This document shows, one piece after another, positions 8,106 through 15,140 of a stretch of DNA of 21,199 nt. The notes under the pieces are model-generated. The model was not told the origin of the DNA, searched no databases, and saw only the letters and a program-made list of their open reading frames with translations. Source of the stretch: Bacteroidales bacterium UBA3764 (lineage in GTDB: Bacteria > Bacteroidota > Bacteroidia > Bacteroidales > UBA932). The position numbers were made by a program, and so were the translations under genes. Position 1 is the stretch's first letter. Each line of letters opens with the position of its first letter. The stretch covers positions 1 through 21,199 of the forward strand of contig DFFY01000063.1 of assembly GCA_002371115.1 (NCBI GenBank), given 5' to 3'.

Positions 8106-8360
8106 TTAGGCGAGCTTGTTAATGTAAACTTGAAGACCGCTCTTGAGGTTGGCCGCCTTATTCTTGTGGATAACCCCGATTTTGGCGAGCTTGTCAATCA
8201 TGGCATATACCTTGGGAGCGCTCTCCTGGGCTGCTGCCTTGTCTGTCGTGTTGCGGAGGTCGCGGATGGCGTTCCTCGTTGTTTTTGCATAATACTTGTT
8301 ATGCAGGCGGTGACGCTCGCTCTGACGGGCGGCACGTGCGGCTGATTTTGTGTTTGCCAT
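8106..8360 (-). CDS. rpsT: 30S ribosomal protein S20
   Basis: The 84-residue basic protein has the normal S20 length. It begins MANTKSAARAARQSERHR, has the R-N-A-I-R-D segment in the middle, and ends with a HKNKAANLKSGL helix typical of the family. S20 binds 16S rRNA early in assembly of the small ribosomal subunit. The gene sits between tRNA-Glu (19 bases upstream) and tRNA-Pro (21 bases downstream), all on one strand, with the only clear promoter before tRNA-Glu. RNase processing of the flanking tRNAs should therefore define the ends of the rpsT mRNA. Confidence 0.98.
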   Translation of the reverse strand: MANTKSAARAARQSERHRLHNKYYAKTTRNAIRDLRNTTDKAAAQESAPKVYAMIDKLAKIGVIHKNKAANLKSGLQVYINKLA

Positions 8361-8379
8361 TATTTTACTTTTTTATATT

Positions 8380-8454
8380 TGGTAGTGGGTAGGAGAATCG
8401 AACTCCTATTGCGGGAATGAAAATCCCGAGTACTAACCGTTATACGAACCCACC
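8380..8454 (-). tRNA. tRNA-Glu (anticodon TTC)
   Basis: On the minus strand the acceptor GGTGGGT pairs with ACCCACT (first pair G-T). The D arm has GTAT..CGGTTAGTAC, and the anticodon stem CGGGA/TCCCG encloses TTTTCAT with anticodon TTC. The T arm has AGGAGTTCGATTCTCCT, followed by discriminator A and encoded CCA (8380-8382). It is the first element of the tRNA-Glu/rpsT/tRNA-Pro unit. Confidence 0.97.
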
Positions 8455-8467
8455 AAACTTGGGACTG

Positions 8468-8498
8468 CAAAGGTAAGAAAATTTTTTTACCCTCCAAA
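8468..8498 (-). promoter_or_regulatory. Bacteroidota-type promoter for tRNA-Glu/rpsT/tRNA-Pro
   Basis: The minus strand has TTTG at 8498-8495, a 19-base spacer, and TACCTTTG at 8475-8468, a full match to the TTTG / TAnnTTTG consensus. Transcription would start a few bases before the tRNA-Glu 5' end at 8454. The rest of the 8455-8586 gap, back to the DUF4837 stop, shows no gene and no clear terminator. Confidence 0.8.
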
Positions 8499-8586
8499 AT
8501 TATTTGGAATCTTTTTAAGCCCCAACCTTACTTTTTTCACTTGACCGTGATTTCCAGCGTAACAACGTCCTTCCGTCCGTCTTACA

Positions 8587-9588
8587 TTATTCTTGCGTTT
8601 TCCATTCAAAAGAGTACAACAGCGACTCCACCTGGCGCAGGTACTGGCGTTTGTCGTAGCGCGGAGCAAAGACAAACGCTTCCAGGACGATGATATCCTT
8701 GCCGTCCGGGCTGTAGAAAGAATGTGAGACAAAGGGCCCGCCCATAAAGTCTCCGTGCACCTCCCAGAAACCGCGGGTTTCCATGAAGGCGCGGCCGCGG
8801 TAGCGCAACGAACGCGTGGTAGGTTCCTGCGCAGTGGAAGTGGTCATATACGAGCCTTCGAACATGCCCGGCACATTGGCCTTCATCACCTCATTGCGCT
8901 TGAGGATAATATTCTCCAGCGAGAAAACATCGTCCCCGCTCGCCGGATATTTATAGGCCATCACGTACTGCTGAACATACTGTTTCTCGTCCGCCATCCA
9001 CACGAAGTCGTCCGTCACCATGCGGCAGCGGTAACCCGAGGGAAAATGGACAATGCCTCCCGTCACCTTCTCCATGGGTGCCTGCAGCTCCCTCTCTTCA
9101 TACAGTTTGGCATTGCCGATGACACGGTCCCGTTCCGACTGTTCAAAGAATTCCGCCGTGGTTACGCCCGCCTCCCTGAACAGTTCCAGGGCCTGCTCCG
9201 CATCGGCCGCATCGAGCTGCACCACGGCCTGGGGCTGCGCCCAGACATTGTACTTATAGACAATGCCATTGTTGGCATTCTGCGGGTTGATATTCACCAG
9301 CAGCAGGTTGCGATGCACTTTGAACATGCTGGAAAAGCTGCCCGGCGGCACGTTGGAAACGGCGAAAAGGGGCTCCCGCTGGGCCAGATACGGCGTATCC
9401 ATGGCCAACGCTTCGCGGATGGCCACGCCCAGGTTGCCTTCCCACTCCTGCCGCTCAATCACTACCAGCACTTCGCCGGCTTTTCCGCTGACATTGGGGA
9501 GCAAGACCTTTTTATTGCCCGTTTTGCACGACAACAAAGCCAAGAGGCACATGGTACACGCAACGATTCGATTAAAATGGCGTTTCAT
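8587..9588 (-). CDS. DUF4837-family lipoprotein
   Basis: The 333-residue protein has a lipoprotein signal ending LALLSC, with C21 as the lipidated residue, so it should be anchored in the envelope. The rest matches the Bacteroidota-specific DUF4837 family as I recall it. Visible features are a VLVVIERQEWEG strand near the start, a long middle region with repeated aromatic strands, and a GGPFVSHSFYSPDGKDI segment near residue 290. The family's biochemical function is unknown. The gene starts 5 bases after the rseP stop, so it is probably translated from the dxr-rseP message. Its place next to the intramembrane protease suggests an envelope-maintenance role, by inference only. Confidence 0.85.
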   Translation of the reverse strand: MKRHFNRIVACTMCLLALLSCKTGNKKVLLPNVSGKAGEVLVVIERQEWEGNLGVAIREALAMDTPYLAQREPLFAVSNVPPGSFSSMFKVHRNLLLVNINPQNANNGIVYKYNVWAQPQAVVQLDAADAEQALELFREAGVTTAEFFEQSERDRVIGNAKLYEERELQAPMEKVTGGIVHFPSGYRCRMVTDDFVWMADEKQYVQQYVMAYKYPASGDDVFSLENIILKRNEVMKANVPGMFEGSYMTTSTAQEPTTRSLRYRGRAFMETRGFWEVHGDFMGGPFVSHSFYSPDGKDIIVLEAFVFAPRYDKRQYLRQVESLLYSFEWKTQE

Positions 9589-9593
9589 ATCAA

Positions 9594-10931
9594 TTAATGG
9601 ATTAATCCGGAAATATCATTGCCGAAGGCAAGGAACATAAGCAGCAGAAGAAGGGCCATGCCAATGAGCTGTGCCACGGTCAGGAAACGGTCGCCGGGCT
9701 TGCGGCCCGTCAATATCTCATACAGGCAGAACACGATGTGTCCGCCGTCCAGGCCCGGTATGGGCAGGAGGTTCATCACGCCCAGCATGATGGACAGCAT
9801 GGCCAGGATATACAGGAACTGGTGCCAGTTCCACTGTGAAGGAAACACCTTGCCGATGGCGACAAAACTGCCCACCGACTTGTAGGCACCCGTGGAAGGG
9901 GTTGCCACCAGACGGAGGTCCCGCAGATAGCCGCTGACGGAATCCCATGCCAGGACACAGCCGGCCGGTACCGACTCCCATACGGAATAGGTCCTGTGCT
10001 GCAAGGTGGGGTTATGGAAGAACACTCCCAGCATGCCCAGGCTGTCCACCTGCAAGCCTATGGCCAGGGTGTCTTCTCCCCGGAGCACCGCTGCCGGGAT
10101 ACGCTCGCCTGCATGGGCCCGCAGCACTTTCTGTGCGTCCTGCAGATAAGGCGTATCGGCCCCGTTCAAGCCCACGATGCGGTCACCGACCCGCAGGTCT
10201 GCGGCATAGTTGGGAGATGAGGACATAATGCTGTCCACCACGAACGGAAGGGCGATATCAAATACGCCGGGCGTATTCACCACGGCCCCCATGAGCGTCT
10301 GGTCCATGTACAGGGTCAAGGTGTCACCATCACGAAGGACGGTCACTTTCTCCACCTGCCGGCGGGCCAGGTCGGCCTGCAAAGAGAGAAAATCGTCCGG
10401 AACATAATTGTCCATGCGAAGGATGCGGTCCCCGGTGCGGAAGCCCAGTTCCTCGCCCAGCCCGTTTACGTACACCGGGCTGCTGTTGGGCATGTAATTG
10501 TCGCCCCAGATGGCCAGGATGGCAATAAACAGCGCAATGGCCAGGAGGAAATTATTGACCACGCCGCCACTCATCACCAGCAGCCGTTGCCAGGCCGGTT
10601 TGGTACGGAACTCCCAGGGCTGCGGAGGCTGCTTGAGGGCTTCCGTGTCCATGGACTCGTCTATCATGCCGGCAATCTTGCAATAACCGCCCAGCGGAAG
10701 CCAGCCAATGCCGTATTCCGTTTCCCAGCGCTCCGACGCCGGAACCAGTTTCCGGAACCAGGCCATACGGGTGGAAAACAGTTTCACGCCTCCTACATCG
10801 AAGAAAAGGAAAAACTTGTCCACCCTTATGCGGAACAGCCGCGCCCACAGGAAATGACCGACCTCATGGATAAGAATGAGGGTGGACAGCGCCAGAATAA
10901 GCTGGAGGGTTCTCAACAAAACCGGGCTCAT
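9594..10931 (-). CDS. rseP: RIP zinc metalloprotease RseP (site-2 protease)
   Basis: This 445-residue polytopic inner-membrane protease cuts transmembrane substrates such as anti-sigma factors and remnant signal peptides. The zinc motif H22-E23-V-G-H26 lies in the first membrane segment. The second motif, N-L-L-P-I-P-G-L-D395-G-G, lies in the last third, and two PDZ-like regions span about 130-320, each with a VGDRI- or TGDRI-type turn. Three or four hydrophobic segments are visible, as expected. The ATG overlaps the dxr stop by 4 bases (ATGA), implying coupled translation. The dxr-rseP pairing is common in Bacteroidota and other bacteria. Confidence 0.97.
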   Translation of the reverse strand: MSPVLLRTLQLILALSTLILIHEVGHFLWARLFRIRVDKFFLFFDVGGVKLFSTRMAWFRKLVPASERWETEYGIGWLPLGGYCKIAGMIDESMDTEALKQPPQPWEFRTKPAWQRLLVMSGGVVNNFLLAIALFIAILAIWGDNYMPNSSPVYVNGLGEELGFRTGDRILRMDNYVPDDFLSLQADLARRQVEKVTVLRDGDTLTLYMDQTLMGAVVNTPGVFDIALPFVVDSIMSSSPNYAADLRVGDRIVGLNGADTPYLQDAQKVLRAHAGERIPAAVLRGEDTLAIGLQVDSLGMLGVFFHNPTLQHRTYSVWESVPAGCVLAWDSVSGYLRDLRLVATPSTGAYKSVGSFVAIGKVFPSQWNWHQFLYILAMLSIMLGVMNLLPIPGLDGGHIVFCLYEILTGRKPGDRFLTVAQLIGMALLLLLMFLAFGNDISGLIH

Positions 10932-12079
10932 AGGCGTTCCTGGGCTTTGCGGAAGGCTTCCTCGTGCGTGGCGAAAACCGCCTCCAAAGAAGGTTCCCCG
11001 ATAAAAGGAATTTCCGCCATTACGTTTGCAATAATGGCCGGAATATCATAAAAGCCTATCCGGTCTTCCAAATAGGCCGCCACCGCCGCCTCGTTGGCCG
11101 CATTCATGGCGCAAGGGACATTGCCGCCCAGCCCGATGGCGTCGAACGCCAGTTGCAGGCAGGGGAATTTCTCACGGTCCGGCTCAAAGAAAGTCAGGTT
11201 CTTGAGTGCACTGAAATCCAAGCGTTTACCATCCAGCGGAAGCCGTTCCGGATAAGCCAGGGCAAGGGCAATGGGCAGACGCATGTCCGGGCAACCCAGC
11301 TGGGCGATGACCGCGCCGTCCGCAAACTCCACCATGGAATGAATCACCGACTCCGGGTGCACCACCACATGGATTTGGCTGGCCGGCACATTGAAGAGCC
11401 ACTTGGCCTCGATGACCTCGAAGCCCTTGTTCATCATGGTGGCCGAGTCGATGGTGATTTTGGCGCCCATGTCCCAGTTGGGATGCTTCAGGGCCTGCGC
11501 CTTGGTGGCCGCGGCAATCTGCTCACGGGGCCAGGTACGGAACGGGCCGCCGGAAGCCGTCAGGTGAAGCAGGTGCACGGGATTCCCCTGGGCACCCAGC
11601 AGGCATTGGAAAATGGCCGAATGTTCCGAGTCCACCGGATAAACGGGCGCTCCGCAACGGGCGGCCTCCCCCATCACCAGCGAACCGGCCGCCACCAGGG
11701 TTTCCTTGTTGGCCAGTGCCAGGGCTTTGCCGGCCCGGACGGCAGCAAGCGTCGGTTTGAGCCCGCTGAACCCGACCATGGCCGCCACCACCACATCCAC
11801 CTGAGGGGACTGCACCAGTTCGCAGGCGGCGTCTATTCCCAAATGCACCTGCACGCCGGGCAGCGCGGCCTTTACCTGCGCATACTTGTCCGGATTGCAA
11901 ATCACCACATGCGGCACGTGGAACTGCAGGGCCTGTTGCACCAGCAGCTCCGCATTGTTATTGGCCGATATCATATACACCGAAAAACGGGACGGATGCT
12001 GCCGCACCACGTCCAGCGTCTGTGTACCAATGGACCCCGTGGAGCCCAATATAGCAATACTTTTTCTTTCTCCTGTCAT
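10928..12079 (-). CDS. dxr: 1-deoxy-D-xylulose-5-phosphate reductoisomerase
   Basis: The 383-residue cytosolic enzyme converts DXP to 2-C-methyl-D-erythritol 4-phosphate with NADPH, the committed step of the MEP isoprenoid pathway. The nucleotide-binding loop GSTGSIG is at the N-terminus, followed by the metal-binding segment P-V-D150-S-E152-H, the same positions as in the E. coli enzyme. The MMNKGFEVIEAKWLF segment and a His-Pro-Glu-Ser substrate loop (VVHPESVIHSM) are also present. The start codon at 12079-12077 lies inside the last unit of a 20-bp tandem repeat, so the first codons (MTGE) derive from the repeat; no other in-frame ATG precedes the GSTGSIG loop. It overlaps rseP by 4 bases. 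Confidence 0.97.
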   Translation of the reverse strand: MTGERKSIAILGSTGSIGTQTLDVVRQHPSRFSVYMISANNNAELLVQQALQFHVPHVVICNPDKYAQVKAALPGVQVHLGIDAACELVQSPQVDVVVAAMVGFSGLKPTLAAVRAGKALALANKETLVAAGSLVMGEAARCGAPVYPVDSEHSAIFQCLLGAQGNPVHLLHLTASGGPFRTWPREQIAAATKAQALKHPNWDMGAKITIDSATMMNKGFEVIEAKWLFNVPASQIHVVVHPESVIHSMVEFADGAVIAQLGCPDMRLPIALALAYPERLPLDGKRLDFSALKNLTFFEPDREKFPCLQLAFDAIGLGGNVPCAMNAANEAAVAAYLEDRIGFYDIPAIIANVMAEIPFIGEPSLEAVFATHEEAFRKAQERL

Positions 12080-12170
12080 ACCGAGCTTTCTCTTGTCATA
12101 CCGAGCTTTCTCTTGTCATACCGAACTTTCTCTTGTCATACCGAGCTCTCTCTTGTCATACCGAGCGAAG
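12071..12170. repeat. Five-copy 20-bp tandem repeat spanning the dxr start codon
   Basis: Units start at 12071, 12091, 12111, 12131 and 12151, with consensus tcttgtcataccgagctttc. They differ by 0 to 2 bases, except the last unit, which ends in gaag and runs on into gcgagcgtatctcc. On the minus strand each unit contains GGTATGACA. The ATG of the unit at 12071 is the dxr start, and the four upstream ATGs open seven-codon frames that each overlap the next by ATGA. The gagcgaagcgag core resembles dispersed intergenic repeats I recall from other bacterial genomes (not checked). Confidence 0.95.
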
Positions 12171-12187
12171 CGAGCGTATCTCCTTCC

Positions 12188-13030
12188 TTAAAACTTAATA
12201 TACCGCACCGGATCCACCGCCGTTCCCTTGTACCACAGTTCAAAATGCAAGTGGTCTCCCTTGGTCAGCGAAGAAGAGGACGCCAACATTGCCACCGGCG
12301 TACCGGCCTTCACGGCATCTCCCGTCTTGTGCAGCAGTTTCTGATTGTGCTTGTAAATGGAAAGCAGGTCGTTCCCGTGCTGCAAAACCAGCGTATAGCC
12401 GCTGTCCTGCGCCCAGTCCGTGTACACCACCGTGCCATCCAGGACGGCCATCACCGTGCTGCCTACCGGCGCCGTAATATCCACCCAAGGGTGCAGGATT
12501 TGGTTGAACTCCGTTGAAACCACGCCCTTCACCGGCGTGTAAAAAGCCAACGCCTCTATGGGGAGATGCTGCCGGCGGACCGACGTAAGGCCAAACTGTT
12601 CTTCCTGAACGACATCGGCCCTGAGCAGGGAATCCCGGATGGCCAGATAGCGGGCATCTGACACGGAACGGGAGCCTTCCCGCCCCAGCATAAGGGTATC
12701 CAGGCGAATGGGTTCCTCCCCCGACACCACACGGCGCAGGTTCTCCGTATAGAGTTCCCACTGCAGGATGCGGGTTTGCAGGGAATCTATGCGCTGGGCG
12801 TTCTGCACGGCCTGCCTGCGCGACTGCGCATTGGGGTAACCGGGGATGAACGTACGGATAGGGGTGTAGGCAATGAGGCAGAACACGGCCACCAGTACCG
12901 CCACCACGGAAGAGATGGCGGCGACAATCATGTGCGTCCGGGAAAAACGCAGACTCCACAAGCGCTCATGCGACGCGGCGTCCAACAGGGTGAGGCGCAA
13001 GTTGCGGGCCTTCTTTTCTGCTTTATCCAT
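12188..13030 (-). CDS. M23-family (LytM-type) peptidase with an N-terminal membrane anchor
   Basis: This 280-residue envelope protein has one membrane segment at about residues 32-54 (MIVAAISSVVAVLVAVFCLI), a coiled-coil-like stretch near 65-100 (RRQAVQNAQRIDSLQTRI), and a C-terminal M23 domain at about 165-280. The zinc motif is H180-P-W-V-D184 and the second motif is H260-L-H262-F-E. All metal and catalytic residues appear present, so it may cut peptidoglycan cross-links, although such membrane-anchored coiled-coil forms can also act as activators of other hydrolases. It lies upstream of dxr with the tandem repeat between them, and diverges from ruvX across about 26 bases. The M23 call is firm; the substrate is inferred. 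Confidence 0.93.
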   Translation of the reverse strand: MDKAEKKARNLRLTLLDAASHERLWSLRFSRTHMIVAAISSVVAVLVAVFCLIAYTPIRTFIPGYPNAQSRRQAVQNAQRIDSLQTRILQWELYTENLRRVVSGEEPIRLDTLMLGREGSRSVSDARYLAIRDSLLRADVVQEEQFGLTSVRRQHLPIEALAFYTPVKGVVSTEFNQILHPWVDITAPVGSTVMAVLDGTVVYTDWAQDSGYTLVLQHGNDLLSIYKHNQKLLHKTGDAVKAGTPVAMLASSSSLTKGDHLHFELWYKGTAVDPVRYIKF

Positions 13031-13038
13031 AATTTTCG

Positions 13039-13046
13039 TATATTTG
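13039..13046 (+). promoter_or_regulatory. Candidate -7 promoter element for ruvX-def
   Basis: TATATTTG matches TAnnTTTG exactly, 10 bases before the ruvX ATG at 13057. A start point about 7 bases past the element would give a leader of only a few bases. It would also exclude the upstream ATG at 13048 as the start. The -33 region, within the M23 gene, is T-rich (TTTTCTG) but imperfect. Confidence 0.5.
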
Positions 13047-13056
13047 CATGCTGTAT

Positions 13057-13542
13057 ATGGACAGAATACTTGGCATAGATTACGGAAGGAGGAGAACCGG
13101 CCTGGCGGTCAGTGACCCTCTTGGCATCTTTGCTTCTGCCCTGGATACAGTTGATTCTACAAAGTTAATAGATTATCTCAAAAATTACGCCATTGAAGAG
13201 AGAATCCTTCGCTTTGTAGTGGGTTATCCGGTTAACATGGACGGTTCGCCCTCGGAGGCGCTCAAGGATGTGGATGCCTTCCTGAAACAACTGGAGAAAG
13301 CGTTTCCGGACATTCCCGTCACGCGTGAAGACGAGCGCTTCACCTCGGTCCTCGCCCACCGCATCATGATAGACGGCGGCATGAAAGCCTCGCAGCGGCG
13401 GGACAAAAAGGAAGTGGACAAGATATCGGCCGCCATCATCCTGCAAAGTTTCCTGGACCGGGAAAACGGAAGCAGCCTGGCGGTGGACCCTGCCGCCGTT
13501 CCGGACAGCCGCTCACTGAACAAGACAAGAAGAAAAAAATGA
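13057..13542 (+). CDS. ruvX: Putative pre-16S rRNA nuclease / Holliday junction resolvase-like RuvX (YqgF)
   Basis: This is an RNase H-fold protein of the YqgF family, which matures 16S rRNA 5' ends and has also been described as a Holliday-junction resolvase. The N-terminal strand RILGIDYGRRRTGLAVSD carries the catalytic Asp, followed by VVGYPVNMDGSPSE, the ExE-type segment DERFTSVLAH and the C-terminal DKISAAIILQSFL helix. I chose the Met at 13057 (MDRILGIDYG) over 13048 because family members start just before this strand and because of the promoter element 10 bases upstream. That gives 161 residues. The C-terminal 20 residues are a variable tail. The stop overlaps the def start by 4 bases. 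Confidence 0.95.
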   Translation: MDRILGIDYGRRRTGLAVSDPLGIFASALDTVDSTKLIDYLKNYAIEERILRFVVGYPVNMDGSPSEALKDVDAFLKQLEKAFPDIPVTREDERFTSVLAHRIMIDGGMKASQRRDKKEVDKISAAIILQSFLDRENGSSLAVDPAAVPDSRSLNKTRRKK

Positions 13543-14093
13543 TAAAACCCATCTACCTGTATGGCGCAGAAGTCCTGCGCAAAACGGCTGCTCCGGCAGA
13601 CCTGAACGACAAAGCGGGCATCGCCGCCCTGGTGCAAGACCTCAAAGACACCCTGGTGGTGGCAGACGGCTGCGGCCTGGCCGCGCCCCAAATTGGTGTA
13701 AGCCTGCGCGTGGTCATCGTTGACGGCGACGTCGTGTCGGAAACCTACGATTACCTGAAAGGTTTCCGCCGCACGCTCATCAACCCGGAAATCCTGGAAG
13801 AGAGCGAGGAAAAAGTCACCTATTCGGAAGGCTGTCTGAGCATTCCCGGCGTATATTGCGACGTAGTACGTGCCAAAAAGATGACCGTGCGCTACTACAA
13901 CGAGGATTTGGAGCAGGTGACGGAGACCTTCGACAACTTTGCCTGCCGCATGATCCAGCATGAACTGTCACACCTGGACGGAGATCTGTTCACAGACCAC
14001 GCCGCCCCCATACGCAAGAAGATGATCTCCTCCAAACTGCAGAACATACAGAAAGGAAAAGTTCATCCTCACTACAACGCCAAGCTCAAATAG
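13539..14093 (+). CDS. def: Peptide deformylase
   Basis: This 184-residue metallohydrolase removes the formyl group from the N-terminal Met of new proteins. All three family motifs are present: GCGLAAPQIG near residue 45, EGCLS with the metal ligand C99, and Q-H141-E142-L-S-H145 with the two His ligands and the catalytic Glu. A C-terminal basic tail (KLQNIQKGKVHPHYNAKLK) is usual for Bacteroidota enzymes. Its ATG overlaps the ruvX stop (ATGA), so the two are translationally coupled. It abuts the convergent M23/LysM gene with no base between the stop codons. Confidence 0.98.
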   Translation: MIKPIYLYGAEVLRKTAAPADLNDKAGIAALVQDLKDTLVVADGCGLAAPQIGVSLRVVIVDGDVVSETYDYLKGFRRTLINPEILEESEEKVTYSEGCLSIPGVYCDVVRAKKMTVRYYNEDLEQVTETFDNFACRMIQHELSHLDGDLFTDHAAPIRKKMISSKLQNIQKGKVHPHYNAKLK

Positions 14094-15137
14094 CTAACGC
14101 ACGCGGATTCTCCGGCCCAGCCTAAGGACGGTTTTTTCCGTGAGGCCGGGGTTGAGGGCACAAATCCGTTTTACCGTGGTATGATACTTCTTGGCGATAC
14201 CGGAAAGGGTGTCGCCGTTACGGATGGTGTGATACTTCTGCGCAGCAGCCTCAGCGCGGGCGCGGGCGGCAGCCTCTTCCTTGGCCTTTTGCTCCGCCAG
14301 AATACGGTCTTCCTCGTCCGTACGGAAAATCTCGTCCTCGTCATCCACATTCTGCACATAGCGCTGGTTGGGATTGAAATACCAGCTGCGCACCTTGAGC
14401 AAACGGTGTCTTAAAGTACCGGTTTCAAAGTCGATGAGCCAGGAGGGGTCAAACGCCGCCCCCCGGTAGCGTGTTTCAAAGTGCAGATGCGGTCCCGTGG
14501 AACGGCCCGTAGAGCCGCCCAGGCCGATGATATCGCCCGCACTCACCCAGTCTCCAGCGTTCACTTTGCGCTGGGAAAGATGGCCGTAGAAGGTTTCCAG
14601 GCCGTTGGCGTGCCGGATTACCACCAAATTGCCGTAGCCCCCCACATAGTCGGATATGCGCACCTTGCCGGAGAAGGTAGCGGGGACCGGCGTTCCGGTG
14701 GGATAGGGCAAGTCCACGCCTTGATGCCGGCGTCCGTGCCGATAGCCGAACTTGGAGCGGATGGTGGTCTGGTTGGGGCAGCAATACGTATCTAAGGAAT
14801 CCAGCACCCAGATGGAGAACTGGTCCGGAATGGGGTCCGGCGACTGCCTGTAGGGATTCACGGCGCGCACGTCCCAGTATTCTGTAAAGATAGTAGTATC
14901 GGCCACGGCGGAAGGGTCTTTTACGTACCGATAAGTGCCGTTGTTGTACAGCACCACCTTCACGGAAGGATTACCGGTATCCAGCGTGTCCGCATAGTCT
15001 GTTCCGCGCTGGGTGTTGGGCCTGACCTGCTGCCGGCCGAAGGCATGGCGCAAAGAGTCGGCCGTGTGGTCTTCCTCCTGCGCAAAGGCAGGCAGGAAGG
15101 CGCACACAGCCGCTAAAAAAAGTACAAATTTCTTCAT
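14094..15137 (-). CDS. Secreted M23 peptidase with a C-terminal LysM domain
   Basis: A 347-residue exported protein with a signal peptide ending AFAQ near residue 20. The M23 domain spans about 120-235, with H138-Q-G-V-D142 and H217-L-H219-F-E, so all zinc and catalytic residues are kept. An Ala/Glu/Arg-rich helical linker at about 275-300 leads to a LysM peptidoglycan-binding module at about 302-347 (YHTIRNGDTLSGIAKKY). It probably cleaves peptidoglycan cross-links in the periplasm. It follows the phosphohexomutase gene by 3 bases and is probably co-transcribed with it. No hairpin separates its stop from the convergent def gene. It is the second M23 gene in the window and unlike the first in architecture. 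Confidence 0.95.
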   Translation of the reverse strand: MKKFVLFLAAVCAFLPAFAQEEDHTADSLRHAFGRQQVRPNTQRGTDYADTLDTGNPSVKVVLYNNGTYRYVKDPSAVADTTIFTEYWDVRAVNPYRQSPDPIPDQFSIWVLDSLDTYCCPNQTTIRSKFGYRHGRRHQGVDLPYPTGTPVPATFSGKVRISDYVGGYGNLVVIRHANGLETFYGHLSQRKVNAGDWVSAGDIIGLGGSTGRSTGPHLHFETRYRGAAFDPSWLIDFETGTLRHRLLKVRSWYFNPNQRYVQNVDDEDEIFRTDEEDRILAEQKAKEEAAARARAEAAAQKYHTIRNGDTLSGIAKKYHTTVKRICALNPGLTEKTVLRLGRRIRVR

Positions 15138-15140
15138 CCG

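Noticed and set aside
8462..8586. Possible small gene or RNA downstream of the DUF4837 gene
   Set aside because: Apart from the tRNA-Glu promoter it shows no start-stop frame of note, no conserved fold and no clear hairpin.
12071..12170. Possible CRISPR array
   Set aside because: The 20-bp units are directly adjacent with no spacers and there are no cas genes, so this is a plain tandem repeat.
10964..12517. Long plus-strand open frame (517 codons)
   Set aside because: It is antisense to dxr and part of the M23 gene, both with clear family motifs; the GC-rich codon use keeps the opposite strand open.
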